64,000 nt of DNA from UBA7960 sp964348755 (GCA_964348755.1 CAYGDW010000003.1:1-64000); one strand, 5' to 3'. Positions 43,023 through 52,804 are shown, counted from the first letter of the stretch. The notes: generated by a model not told the origin, from the letters alone. Made by a program: numbers and translations.

Positions 43023-46000
43023 AGCACCCTTAAGCAATGGCGTGAAAAAGATTCTAATCAATTTCCTTTTTATTATTCCCTGCCTGCTGGCACTGGGGCA
43101 ACCCCCTATTGGCAACGAGTGGGTCAACTATAACCAGCAGTATTATGCCATTAAAATTCACCAGCAGGGTCTTTATCGCATAAGTTTCGGCGCTCTGGCG
43201 GGGGCAGGGGTTCCGGCAGGCACCATCGACCCGCGCAACTTTCAGCTATTTTTCAGGGGTCAGGAACAGGCCGTGTTTGTCAGTAATGAAAACACTGGCC
43301 TTTTTCAGCCTGGCGATTACATTTTGTTTTATGCCGAACCAAACTCAGGCTGGCTCGATGAGGAGCTGTATAAGGGAGCCCAGTTTCACCCCAACCCCAA
43401 CTACAGCCTGTTTACCGATACCGCCACCTATTACCTGACATGGAACAACCAAACAGGCAACCGGCGCTTTGTGGCCGAAACCGATGTAAATTTTGCAGGT
43501 TATACCCCTGCCCCATTCTTTTGGCATACAGCCCGGCAAGATTATGTAAGCACTTATTATTTTGGCGAGACCAACGATGCAGGAGTAACCGATCCTGAAT
43601 ACACACAGGCCCAAGGATGGTTTGATGATGCATTTTCTCTCGGACAAAGCCGCAGCCGCACTATTGCCACACCCAACCTTTTTCTGGCTGGCCCTCAGGC
43701 CCGTATCGAAATGGCCTTAGCCGGAGCTTCCAATTTTGCGGGGCTTGCCCCCGATCATCATGTAAGAATACTGTTTGCTGGGCAGCAGATAGATACACTT
43801 TTTGATGGTTACCAGCTTATCAGATTTACACGCTCTGCCGATGTTACCTCGCTCAATGCAGCCGGAACAACATTTACTTTTACTTCGGTAAACAGCCTTG
43901 GCAGTGGTGTTTCGCGCATTGCCCCTGCTTACATTCAGGTGCAATACCCCCACACCTGGAATATGCGCAACCTGCAACAACTAAGGTTTGAGCTTCCGGC
44001 CGCAGAAACCGGCAAAACCCTGGTAAGTTTTACCAATCTCAACGCTGCCCCCAGCGATACCGTATGGATTTTTGCCCTTGGCAACAATCGCCGCATTCCA
44101 GTGGTACGCGAAGGAAGTCAGTTTTTGGCTCTCATACCCGATGGGAACCTGTTGCGCTCATTGTTTGTTACTTCTTCGGGGCGCATAATGCCGGTTGATA
44201 CTCTGATGCCTGTGAGCACCAACCCCTTACACTATGCACGTTTCCGAAACTTTGGCTCCGAACAATATTTGGGTTCTGACTACCTTATGATAACCCACCC
44301 CAGCCTGTGGCAGGCTGCTTCGCAATACATGAATTACCGCAATACCACCGGGCACAAAGTTTTGATGGCCGATGTGGAGGAACTGTATCATCAGTTTGCG
44401 TATGGCACTTTTAAGCATCCGCTGGCACTCCGTAACTTTGTACGCTTTATCATAGAGCGTAACCCCCAGGCACCACCTGTTTACCTGTTTTTGCTTGGCA
44501 AAGGCATTGATGTAAACTATACGCGCCATTACCCGGCCGAGTACGCCATGAGCCTTGTGCCATCCTTTGGCGACCCCAGCTCCGATGCGCTTATTACCGC
44601 CGGACTAGATGGGCATGGGTTTACTCCGGCCCTGGCTACCGGAAGGCTGGCTGCCCAAAACCCTGCTCAGGTATTGATTTACCTCAATAAGATTATTCAA
44701 TACGAAACAGCCCAAAAGGAACCACAGGAATGGATGAAAAACATTTTACACTTTGGCGGAGGCTCAAGCCAATTGGAACAGGTGTTTTTGTACAACTACC
44801 TGAGGGTTTACAAAGAAAGCCTCGAAGCCCCACACTTTGGTGGATATGTGCGTACCTTCCTGAAAAGCTCAACAGCACCCATTCAAATAAACCAATCAGA
44901 TTCACTCAGGCAATTAATCAATAACGGAGTGTCGCTCATGACCTTTTTCGGCCATGCTACCGGCATAGGATTCGATATTAGCATTGATGAACCTTCTGAA
45001 TATAATAACATTGGGCGATATCCGTTTGTTACAGCCAATTCGTGCTACACAGGCGACCTGTTCGGGCCTTATGAAAGCACCAGCGAAAGCTTCGTGCTTA
45101 TCGAAAACAAAGGAGCAATAGGTTATTTGGGTTCAACAACCCTTTCGGGTATGTTTGAGTTGCATCAGTTTTCAACCCGGTTTTTCCAGAACCTGTCAGT
45201 AGGGTTTTACGGACAGTCGGTGGGAAAAAATATGCAACAGACCATACGCGACCTGCAGTCGGGAGGCAGTCGGTTAAAGTTTATAAGCCTTTATTCAGCA
45301 CTTCACGCCGACCCAGCCCTGGTACTTAACAACTTTCCCAAGCCCGATTACCTGCTTACACCGGCTGCCATTTCGTTCATTCCAAAAGAGGTTACAGCCG
45401 AGCTTGACAGCTTTACGGTAAATGTTCTGATAACAAATATTGGCAAAGCAACCACCGATTCGATAATGGTTGAGCTGGTGCGCACCCTGCCCAATGCCGA
45501 TTCGCAATCCTTCATCAAAAGAATGCCGGCGCCTTATTTCCGTTCTGCAATACAGTTCAGCCTTCCTGTTGACAGGGTAAACGGTATAGGCCTTAACCGT
45601 TTTGCGGTTATGACGGACTCCTTTAATGAGGTTGATGAATTGAATGAAACCAATAATATGGCCTCAACCACCCTACAGATTAAGTCGGCCGACTTGCTTC
45701 CGGTTTACCCTCCGCGCTATGCCGTTGTGCCCCACGGACAGGTTTCGCTCAAGGCTTCGGCAGGTAACCCTTTTGGAGAGGCACTGAATTATGTGTTTGA
45801 AATTGACACCAATGGGCGGTTTACAAGCCCAATACGGCAAATAATAATGCAGGGTAAGGGCATTATTGGCTGGATGCCACCCATTCAACTAACCGACAGC
45901 ACCGTGTATTTCTGGAGGGTAAGCCCCGATTCTGTTTATTCGGGCAATTACAATTGGCGCAGCAGCTCATTTCAGCACATACGCGGCAGGCGAGGCTGGA

Positions 46001-48009
46001 GCCAGGCCCATTTCGACCAGTTTGGACTTAACAACTACCGTTTCGTTAACCACAATGAAACAGAACGCCTTTGGGATTTTGCCAATAACCGCATAGTGGT
46101 ATCGGCACAAACCGGGTTTTTCCCGTTTATGGAGTATTTTGAGAACTGGCTTAGGGTAAATGGTGTGCTAACAAGGGTTTGGTCGTGCCTGGGTACAGGT
46201 GGCAACGGAATGGTATTTTTTGTTTTCGATCCGGTAAGTGGCGAAAACTGGCAGAGCTTGTCGCAGGGCAATGGCCTGGGACAATTTGGCAACGTACATT
46301 GCACAGCGGCAAACCGGCCTGGCTTTGACTTTTTAACCCATACCGAAGAGTGGCGCGAAAGGATAAGGATATTTTTGGAAAACATACCTGCCGGGCATTA
46401 TGTAATGGCCTGGAGCCACCGAAACCACAATGCCCCATTTTTTTCGGAGGGCTTAAGGCAGGCCTTCGAAAGCTTAGGATGTGGGTTAATCAGGCAGGTA
46501 CCCAATGGGTTGCCATACCTTATTTGGGGGCAAAAAGGGCGGGCGCCCGGAACGGCTAACGAGGCAATAGGGCTTACAACTACGTCTATTATAAAGCTTA
46601 CCGATAGCCTTGAAACCAATTGGAACAGGGGATTCATTTTGTCGGAGCTTATAGGGCCGGCAAGCCGGTGGGAGTCGGCGCACTGGCGACAGGCAAGTCT
46701 CGAAAGCCCTTCGACCGACCAGGTAACTCTCGACATTTTTGGAACGAAACCCGGCGAAGAGCCGGTTATGCTTTTCAAGGCATTGCAGCCCAACAAAAAA
46801 GACATATACGGCCTTGCCGACAGTATAGATGCTACACGCTACCCTCTACTGCAACTCAGGGTAAATATGGTAGATGATGTGCACCGCACCCCTGCCCAAA
46901 TGAAACGCTGGCAGGTGCTTTACCAAGGGATCCCAGAAGCGGCATTAGACCCACAAAAACAATTTGTTTTTGTGGCCGACACCCTGCAGGAGGGGCAAGA
47001 GTTGGTATTCAGCACGGCCATAACCAACATTAGCACCTACCACATGGACAGCCTGCTGGTGCGATACTGGGTAGTTGACCAAAACCGGCAGCCACATTAC
47101 ATACCCTATCCGCGGCAAGCCCCGCTGCTTGCCGCTCAAAGCCTTATTGACACGGTGCGCTTTGATACCCGGGGATTACAAGGCAACAACGTGTTGTGGA
47201 TTGAGGTAAACCCCGCAAACGACCAGCCCGAGCAATACCACTTCAACAATATTGGCAACCTGCCATTCTTTGTGGAACGCGACAGGGCCAACCCCTTGCT
47301 CGATGTTACCTTCGACGGGGTGCGCATATTGGATGGCGAGGTGGTATCGGCAAAACCTAACATAAGAATAGCCCTAAACGACGAAAACCGCTACCTGTTG
47401 CTCAACGACACCTCTCACCTAAAGGTATTTTTGCAAACGCCCCTTCAGCAGGATCTGCAACGGGTCTTTTTTATAAGCGGGGGCCGCGAGCAGATGCGGT
47501 TTTTCCCGGCCAGCCCAACCGACAATACCTGCCTGGTAGAATTCAATCCGGAGTTAACAGCCGACGGCACCTACCGGCTGCAAATACAGGCTACTGACAG
47601 GTCTCTTAATGAATCGGGCCGCGAAGACTATACTATAAGTTTTGAAGTGATAAACCGCAGCACTATTACCGAGGTGCTTACCTGGCCCAACCCGTTCAGC
47701 ACGGCCACGCATTTTGTATTTACCCTTACCGGATCGGAGCTTCCTACCTTTTTCCAGATACAAATATTGACCATAACCGGCAAAGTGGTGCGCGAAATTG
47801 ACATGAGCGAGCTGGGGCCAATGCGCATTGGGCGAAACATTACTCGCTATGCTTGGGATGGCACCGACCAATTTGGAGACCGCCTCGCCAACGGGGTTTA
47901 TTTATACCGGATAATAACAAACATAAATGGAGAAAGCATTGAACTGAATCCAACGGCTGCAAGCCGCTTCTTTCACCGCGAAATGGGGAAAATGTACCTG
48001 ATAAGATAA
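43015..48009 (+). CDS. C25-family PorU-like sortase (PorU2) with FlgD-like C-terminus
   Basis: A 1664-residue exported protein. The start is at 43015 (MNEAPLSNGV), overlapping the PorV2-like gene by 8 bases; a hydrophobic segment at about 12-28 is the signal peptide. The gingipain-type C25 domain (about 440-760) has the His-Cys dyad at H647 (TFFGHATG) and C677 (TANSCYTGD). Downstream come CARDB-like and other beta-domains, and a C-terminal FlgD-Ig-like/T9SS-type domain (WPNPFSTATHFVF; NGVYLYRI). PorU-type sortases remove the sorting domain from T9SS cargo and attach the protein to lipopolysaccharide. Confidence 0.9.
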   Translation: MNEAPLSNGVKKILINFLFIIPCLLALGQPPIGNEWVNYNQQYYAIKIHQQGLYRISFGALAGAGVPAGTIDPRNFQLFFRGQEQAVFVSNENTGLFQPGDYILFYAEPNSGWLDEELYKGAQFHPNPNYSLFTDTATYYLTWNNQTGNRRFVAETDVNFAGYTPAPFFWHTARQDYVSTYYFGETNDAGVTDPEYTQAQGWFDDAFSLGQSRSRTIATPNLFLAGPQARIEMALAGASNFAGLAPDHHVRILFAGQQIDTLFDGYQLIRFTRSADVTSLNAAGTTFTFTSVNSLGSGVSRIAPAYIQVQYPHTWNMRNLQQLRFELPAAETGKTLVSFTNLNAAPSDTVWIFALGNNRRIPVVREGSQFLALIPDGNLLRSLFVTSSGRIMPVDTLMPVSTNPLHYARFRNFGSEQYLGSDYLMITHPSLWQAASQYMNYRNTTGHKVLMADVEELYHQFAYGTFKHPLALRNFVRFIIERNPQAPPVYLFLLGKGIDVNYTRHYPAEYAMSLVPSFGDPSSDALITAGLDGHGFTPALATGRLAAQNPAQVLIYLNKIIQYETAQKEPQEWMKNILHFGGGSSQLEQVFLYNYLRVYKESLEAPHFGGYVRTFLKSSTAPIQINQSDSLRQLINNGVSLMTFFGHATGIGFDISIDEPSEYNNIGRYPFVTANSCYTGDLFGPYESTSESFVLIENKGAIGYLGSTTLSGMFELHQFSTRFFQNLSVGFYGQSVGKNMQQTIRDLQSGGSRLKFISLYSALHADPALVLNNFPKPDYLLTPAAISFIPKEVTAELDSFTVNVLITNIGKATTDSIMVELVRTLPNADSQSFIKRMPAPYFRSAIQFSLPVDRVNGIGLNRFAVMTDSFNEVDELNETNNMASTTLQIKSADLLPVYPPRYAVVPHGQVSLKASAGNPFGEALNYVFEIDTNGRFTSPIRQIIMQGKGIIGWMPPIQLTDSTVYFWRVSPDSVYSGNYNWRSSSFQHIRGRRGWSQAHFDQFGLNNYRFVNHNETERLWDFANNRIVVSAQTGFFPFMEYFENWLRVNGVLTRVWSCLGTGGNGMVFFVFDPVSGENWQSLSQGNGLGQFGNVHCTAANRPGFDFLTHTEEWRERIRIFLENIPAGHYVMAWSHRNHNAPFFSEGLRQAFESLGCGLIRQVPNGLPYLIWGQKGRAPGTANEAIGLTTTSIIKLTDSLETNWNRGFILSELIGPASRWESAHWRQASLESPSTDQVTLDIFGTKPGEEPVMLFKALQPNKKDIYGLADSIDATRYPLLQLRVNMVDDVHRTPAQMKRWQVLYQGIPEAALDPQKQFVFVADTLQEGQELVFSTAITNISTYHMDSLLVRYWVVDQNRQPHYIPYPRQAPLLAAQSLIDTVRFDTRGLQGNNVLWIEVNPANDQPEQYHFNNIGNLPFFVERDRANPLLDVTFDGVRILDGEVVSAKPNIRIALNDENRYLLLNDTSHLKVFLQTPLQQDLQRVFFISGGREQMRFFPASPTDNTCLVEFNPELTADGTYRLQIQATDRSLNESGREDYTISFEVINRSTITEVLTWPNPFSTATHFVFTLTGSELPTFFQIQILTITGKVVREIDMSELGPMRIGRNITRYAWDGTDQFGDRLANGVYLYRIITNINGESIELNPTAASRFFHREMGKMYLIR

Positions 48010-48023
48010 ACACCGGCACACAC

Positions 48024-48431
48024 ATGATTAACTACCCGCCCAAAATACTGATTGCCCTGGCAGAAGCCATTGATGAAAACACAGAAATAATGTATTGGCT
48101 TATGAAAAACGGCTTCCCCGAGCTGGCTGCCATGGCCAATGCCATTCATCTTAACCGCGAAGCTTTTGAATGGCTAATGAAAAACGGATTTCCGCATTTT
48201 GCGGCCATGACCAAAGCCGTTTGGGGCGACAAAAACGCATTTTTCTGGTTGAAACAAAACGATTTTAACCTGATGGTAAAACTTTCTGCAGCCTCAATGG
48301 GCGACCACCATTCGCTCGAATGGTTCAAAGAGCAGCGACTCGAAATATTTATACTTATTGCCAAAAAAACCGAAGCGGTAATCAAGCGCAAGAAACACGA
48401 ACTAGGCGATTACCATAAGTTGCATTTTTAA
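48024..48431 (+). CDS. Small protein of four 25-residue helical repeats
   Basis: A 135-residue soluble protein without signal peptide, not recognised as a named family. Trp occurs at 25, 50, 75 and 100, exactly every 25 residues, each starting a related block: WLMKNGFP, WLMKNGFP, WLKQNDFN, WFKEQRLE. Between them run amphipathic helices (ELAAMANAI, FAAMTKAV, MVKLSAAS). The pattern is that of a two-helix repeat solenoid. A basic tail (IKRKKHELGD) ends it. It starts 14 nt after the PorU2-like gene and may share its transcript. A binding or scaffold role is inferred from shape alone. Confidence 0.78.
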   Translation: MINYPPKILIALAEAIDENTEIMYWLMKNGFPELAAMANAIHLNREAFEWLMKNGFPHFAAMTKAVWGDKNAFFWLKQNDFNLMVKLSAASMGDHHSLEWFKEQRLEIFILIAKKTEAVIKRKKHELGDYHKLHF

Positions 48432-48503
48432 GCAAGAAATGGTCCGAAAAGCATAAGACTGCTTAGAAAAGACCAAAATCAAAAAGGGCACGAAAGCCCG
48501 TCT

Positions 48504-49154
48504 TTACCCTAAATATTCCATCATTTCCTTTATAATATTCTCAGCTCCCTGGCCTATTTGAACTATATCGGCATCGAGCATATAGCATGGGGTGGTAAAT
48601 AGTTTATTATCGAAGTCAGCAACTATTTCTCCATGGTCAGTTTTTTGGTGCGAGGCGCCCAGTTTTTCCAGGGCTATGGCAGTACCCTGGTCCTGTCCTA
48701 TGGTCAGTTGGCCCTTGCCCAGTATTTTGGCAAGCAGCACAGGAGCAATACACAAGGCGCCAATGGGTTTGCCTGCCTGGTACATGCCTTTTACGGCGTT
48801 GGCCACATCGGCATTGACCTGGCAGTCGGGCCCATCGAAGGCAAAAGTACTCAGGTTTTTGGCGGCCCCAAAGCCTCCGGGGAGCAGCAGGGCATCGAAT
48901 AAATGTGGGTTGAACAGGTTCAGCGGCTTTATTTTTCCACGGGCAATGCGTGCCGACTCAACCAACACATTGCGCTTTTCGGGCATCTCTTCGCCCGAAA
49001 GATGGTTTACAACATGGTGCTGCATAACGTCGGGAGCAAACACCTCATAATCGGCGCCCTGCTTTTTTATGGCATACAGGCTAAGGGTGGCCTCATGTAT
49101 CTCGGCTCCATCATACACTCCACAACCCGAAAGTACTACTGCAAATTTTTTCAT
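48504..49154 (-). CDS. elbB: ElbB-type DJ-1/PfpI-superfamily glyoxalase
   Basis: A 216-residue DJ-1/PfpI-superfamily protein close to E. coli ElbB in length and motifs: VVLSGCGVYDGAEIHEA at the start, LLLPGGFGAAKNLS, and the nucleophile elbow GALCIAPVLLAK with the reactive Cys. E. coli ElbB has glyoxalase activity on glyoxal. It could complement the methylglyoxal synthase in this window, though ElbB's physiological role is not settled. It is on the minus strand, 121 nt after the MacB-like permease gene. Confidence 0.92.
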   Translation of the reverse strand: MKKFAVVLSGCGVYDGAEIHEATLSLYAIKKQGADYEVFAPDVMQHHVVNHLSGEEMPEKRNVLVESARIARGKIKPLNLFNPHLFDALLLPGGFGAAKNLSTFAFDGPDCQVNADVANAVKGMYQAGKPIGALCIAPVLLAKILGKGQLTIGQDQGTAIALEKLGASHQKTDHGEIVADFDNKLFTTPCYMLDADIVQIGQGAENIIKEMMEYLG

Positions 49155-49275
49155 AGATATTATTGATTAGGTTAAAATTTTCGGGAAAACAAAAATCGGG
49201 AAAATACCTCAAAGGTCAAAATGTTGGTAAGGAGTATCGGGTAGCATTAGATGATTATTTGCATTACTTTGATAA

Positions 49276-50631
49276 TTATTCGTAGCGAAGAGAGGTTACG
49301 GGGTCCTTCCTGGCAGCTTTTCGGGCGGGCATATAGCCAAAAAGTATACCCACGGTAGCCGCCACACCAAATGAAATAAGTACCGACTGGGGCGACACGA
49401 TTGTGAGGATGTCGGTAAAGTGCATAATTGCACGCGACAGGCCAATGCCCAGAAATATGCCAATTATGCCTCCGCTAATGCTTATCAGCACCGATTCGGC
49501 CAGAAACTGGAATACCACATCTGACTTGCGTGCGCCCACCGCCAGGCGAATGCCTATTTCGCGGGTGCGCTCCATTACCGAGGCCAGCATAATATTCATA
49601 ATACCTATGCCGCCAACAATCAGCGAGATTCCTGCAATTGCGCCCAGCACTATATTGAAGATATCTTTGGTTCGCTGTTCCTGCCTTAGCAGCAGTTCAG
49701 GGATGATTACCTCAAAGTCTTCAACCCCGTTGTGGCGGCGTATGAGCATACGCCGGATCAGCTCGGCTGTAGGAGCAAGCTGGCCGGAGTTTTCGACCTG
49801 AACAGTAACCCGGTCGAGCTGGTGGTAATTTTGGGGTTTTTCATCTTCGGCCGGGGCGGCCACCCCGCCAATAACAACCACATTTCGTGCAGCAGCCTGT
49901 TGGCTGTTGCGCTGCAAATCGGCCAGCGATAGTGCCGATCGATCCTGAAAGCGAAGCAGCATGGTTTGCACAGGGGTGTAAATCACGTTGTTGAATTCGC
50001 TTACGCCAAGGTTTTGAATGGCATTGTCGGTAACCAGGCGATCTTCTACCACCCCAATAACGGTGAGCCAGTTCACACCCGCCTTTATTTGTTTGCCAAT
50101 GGGGTTGGTGTTTCCGAAAAATATACCCCGTATATTGTTTCCGATAATGGCCACTGGTTCGCCATTGCGAATGTGCTGAGTGGTAAACATGATTCCCTGC
50201 GAAAGGCTCAGACGGTACACCTCAAAATAGTCGGGCGTAACGCCGGCAACCCTTACTTGCCTCCGAATGCCATCGTTCAGGGCAAAAGTGCTGATTTCGG
50301 CCTCGGGGCTTACTTTCTGCACAGTAGGCACAATGTATTTTATGCTTTCGGCATCGGCCAGGGTAAGCCCGGGCGAGAAACGTCCGCGCTGGGTTTGATC
50401 CTGGCTTTGTTCGGTTGCAAAAAGTGGCCTGATAATTATGTTGTTTACACCCACCATTTTCATTTGTTCAAGTATTTCCTGGCGGGCCCCCGTACCAATG
50501 GCCATCATGGCTATAACAGCTGCCACACCGAAAATAATGCCAAGTGCAGTGAGTATTGACCGGAACCGGTTGGCTAATACCGCATCAAAGGCGATATTGA
50601 GATTATACAGATATTTTTCGAATTGCTTCAT
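49276..50631 (-). CDS. MacB-like ABC transporter permease
   Basis: A 451-residue permease with the MacB/FtsX layout: helix 1 at about 25-50 (ILTALGIIFGVAAVIAMMAI), a large periplasmic domain, and three helices at the C-terminus (about 325-440, including MERTREIGIRLAVGARKSD). MacB-type permeases expel macrolides, lipids or peptides mechanically, without moving substrate through the membrane themselves. The ATPase domain is not fused, and no ATPase gene is near. It overlaps the MacA-like gene by 4 bases. Confidence 0.9.
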   Translation of the reverse strand: MKQFEKYLYNLNIAFDAVLANRFRSILTALGIIFGVAAVIAMMAIGTGARQEILEQMKMVGVNNIIIRPLFATEQSQDQTQRGRFSPGLTLADAESIKYIVPTVQKVSPEAEISTFALNDGIRRQVRVAGVTPDYFEVYRLSLSQGIMFTTQHIRNGEPVAIIGNNIRGIFFGNTNPIGKQIKAGVNWLTVIGVVEDRLVTDNAIQNLGVSEFNNVIYTPVQTMLLRFQDRSALSLADLQRNSQQAAARNVVVIGGVAAPAEDEKPQNYHQLDRVTVQVENSGQLAPTAELIRRMLIRRHNGVEDFEVIIPELLLRQEQRTKDIFNIVLGAIAGISLIVGGIGIMNIMLASVMERTREIGIRLAVGARKSDVVFQFLAESVLISISGGIIGIFLGIGLSRAIMHFTDILTIVSPQSVLISFGVAATVGILFGYMPARKAARKDPVTSLRYE

Positions 50632-51884
50632 TGATTTTCTGTTTGCAACTGAACAAGTGACAGATCGCCGGCATTTTCGGGCAAGGTAAGCAGCACCATG
50701 TCGCCTTGGCTGAGGCCTTCAGAAATGATAATTTGGTTTTCGTTTCTCAGCCCCACCACTACCTGCTGTTTTACCACGCGGTTGCCAGCCTGGCGGTAAA
50801 CCCAGGTAAGCGAGTTGTCGCCATGCACAGCTTCGATGGGCACAAACAGAACATCGGGTTCTGTATGTATAATTATAGTGTTTTTGGTGGTCATGGCCGG
50901 GCGCAAAATGGTGTCTGTCTCGTTTATTTGCAATTTTACCTCAAACACCCGAGCATCCTGGTTTGGCCGCTGCTCACCAATATTGGCCACTTCGGTAACA
51001 AAGCCTGTAAACCTCTTTTCGGGGAATGCATCTACTACTATTTCGGCAGGTTGGTTAACCCTAACCTTGCTAATGTCTATTTCATTAACGTAAGTGCGCG
51101 ACATCATTACCGAGAAATCGGGCAGGGTTGCCACAAAATTATCCCAGGTGCTGATTTGCGACCCCACGGTAATTTTTGTTCCGTCCCAATTGCGCCGGTA
51201 AATGACCATGCCGTCCTGGGGGGCATAAATTACAAATTCATCAATAACTTCAATCATGTTTTGATGGCGGCGTATTACCTGGTTGAGCGAGGCAGTAACT
51301 TCCTGCATTTTGGCTGTTGTCTGTTGCAATTTAAGCTCATAATTGGTTTTGGCCTGCTGGTAGGCCCGCTGGGCCTTGTCCATATTGATCTCGGCCTGGC
51401 GTATGGTGGCAGGAGGTTCAAAGCGCGACTGCTCAAGGGTAATCTGAGCTTCCTCAAAGTTAAACTGAAGGTTAATCAGCTCGTTGCGGGCATTGCGCAA
51501 TTCCATGGTGGTGTCGAGCCGGGTTTGGGTATGTAGTGTTTGCAGTTTTTCAAGTTCAGTTTCAATATCCTTGAGGCGGTTGCTAATCTCGGTTCGGTCT
51601 AACGTAGCCACCCAGTCGCCAGCCTTTACCACAGAGCCTTCGGCAATGAGTTCGGCAATCTGAACATTCCATAAACCTACGGTTCGCAAACCAGCAGGGC
51701 CTTGAATGTTTTCAGATTTTTTGGCTTCGAGCTCGCCGCTGGTATGAACGCTAATGCGAAACTCGCCACGTTGAACCGGAACCCTGATGGTTTCGGCAAC
51801 CCTTGGCCCCGAACGCAGAAAATACCACAACGAAGCAACAATCAGCAAGCTAAGGCCAATCAAAATCCATCTTTTATACTTCAT
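50628..51884 (-). CDS. HlyD/MacA-like efflux adaptor
   Basis: A 418-residue periplasmic adaptor with one N-terminal membrane anchor (about 7-24). A barrel-sandwich/lipoyl half (about 40-75) leads to a long coiled-coil hairpin (about 82-210, with KDIETELEKLQ and KAQRAYQQAKTNYELKLQQ), then the second lipoyl half, beta-barrel and membrane-proximal domains. It would bridge the MacB-like permease to an outer-membrane channel. A TAAATTTG -7 box is at 51933-51940, about 49 nt upstream. Confidence 0.92.
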   Translation of the reverse strand: MKYKRWILIGLSLLIVASLWYFLRSGPRVAETIRVPVQRGEFRISVHTSGELEAKKSENIQGPAGLRTVGLWNVQIAELIAEGSVVKAGDWVATLDRTEISNRLKDIETELEKLQTLHTQTRLDTTMELRNARNELINLQFNFEEAQITLEQSRFEPPATIRQAEINMDKAQRAYQQAKTNYELKLQQTTAKMQEVTASLNQVIRRHQNMIEVIDEFVIYAPQDGMVIYRRNWDGTKITVGSQISTWDNFVATLPDFSVMMSRTYVNEIDISKVRVNQPAEIVVDAFPEKRFTGFVTEVANIGEQRPNQDARVFEVKLQINETDTILRPAMTTKNTIIIHTEPDVLFVPIEAVHGDNSLTWVYRQAGNRVVKQQVVVGLRNENQIIISEGLSQGDMVLLTLPENAGDLSLVQLQTENQ

Positions 51885-52243
51885 ATCTATAGAATTTATG
51901 AACCCAACAGGACTTCAAAAATTAAAGTGTTTCAAATTTAGTCGAAAACCTTCAAAAAAAATGCAAAGATTCGTCCCCGAATAAACCTTTTTTAAAACAA
52001 ACCAAGCACCCGCCCTCATATTCTGTCCGAAGTAAAACTAAACAGAATTACTCCAAGTGCAGGCAGTTTTGAACCTTTTCAAAACCCTGACAGTGGCCGG
52101 AATTTGAATTATTATTGGTTTGACTGACTGTGTTTATACTGAGCCAAATATTTTTTTATTTACATTTGCAACAATTCAGTTTTCGACCGTAATTTAATAA
52201 TATTGGTCTAAACAACCTTAACCAACCCTAAAAAATGATTCTC
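51885..52243. other. Divergent promoter region
   Basis: About 360 bases between the divergent adaptor and Cys-rich genes. It holds -7-like boxes on the minus strand (TAAATTTG, 51933-51940) and on the plus strand (TACATTTG, 52161-52168). No gene is seen. Confidence 0.6.
52161..52168 (+). promoter_or_regulatory. -7 box of the Cys-rich protein gene
   Basis: TACATTTG matches TANNTTTG, 75 nt ahead of the chosen start. The -33 position is weak (ACTG). Confidence 0.45.
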
Positions 52244-52711
52244 ATGAAAAAAATTCTTTTAGCGAGCATATTCGGTGTATTTCTTTTAGCCGGAACGGCC
52301 TTTTTGCTGACGGCCAACGAGCCTGTTCAGAAGGCTGCAGAAGCAAGCAAGCCTTGTTGTGAAGCGGCGGCCAAAGCGGGCGAAAAGCATGCGGGCTGTG
52401 CTGGCCATGCAGCAGGAGCGGTTTGCTGCAAAACAGATGAGGGGAAACCCACCTCGGCTGCGGCAGGTTGTGCAGGTACAGCCGCTTGCGGAAAATCAGA
52501 AGCCAAAACAAACCAGGCTGCTGCAGGTTGTGGAAGCGCAGCAGGCCAGGCCACTACCACCCCGGAAGGAGCAGGTTGCGGCGAAGCAAAACCCAAAACT
52601 TCTGGTTGCCAGGGTGCAACTACCCCGGCCACCCGCACCTCTGAGGCTGTACCCGGTGGGTGCACAAAACCTCCGGCTGGCGCAAGCACTCAGCGTGCTG
52701 AAAACAGATAA
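52244..52711 (+). CDS. Cys-rich low-complexity exported protein
   Basis: A 155-residue exported protein: signal peptide about 1-25 (LLASIFGVFLLAGTAFLLTA), then a mature part made almost only of Ala, Gly, Thr, Lys, Glu and 11 Cys. Cys occur as CC pairs (PCCEA, VCCKT) and in repeated GC units (AGCAG, AGCGS, AGCGE, SGCQG, GGCTK). No enzyme fold is recognisable; metal binding or surface cross-linking by thiols is inferred. An alternative ATG lies three codons upstream at 52235. No membrane anchor or T9SS domain is visible. Confidence 0.72.
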   Translation: MKKILLASIFGVFLLAGTAFLLTANEPVQKAAEASKPCCEAAAKAGEKHAGCAGHAAGAVCCKTDEGKPTSAAAGCAGTAACGKSEAKTNQAAAGCGSAAGQATTTPEGAGCGEAKPKTSGCQGATTPATRTSEAVPGGCTKPPAGASTQRAENR

Positions 52712-52744
52712 AATTATTCCTGATGCACTTGTGCTTTGGGCAAA

Positions 52745-52778
52745 GGGCTGCTTTATCAAAGGCAGCCCATTGTTTTTT
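52745..52778 (+). terminator. Terminator after the Cys-rich gene
   Basis: GGGCTGC (52745-52751) pairs with GCAGCCC (52762-52768), followed by ATTG and six T. It separates the Cys-rich gene from the promoter of the thioesterase gene. Confidence 0.8.
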
Positions 52779-52796
52779 CCCGAAAGGGCATTTTTA

Positions 52797-52804
52797 TACT
52801 TTTG
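52797..52804 (+). promoter_or_regulatory. -7 box of the thioesterase gene
   Basis: TACTTTTG matches TANNTTTG, with TTTT at the -33 position 19 bases upstream; the start codon is 14 nt downstream. Confidence 0.6.
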
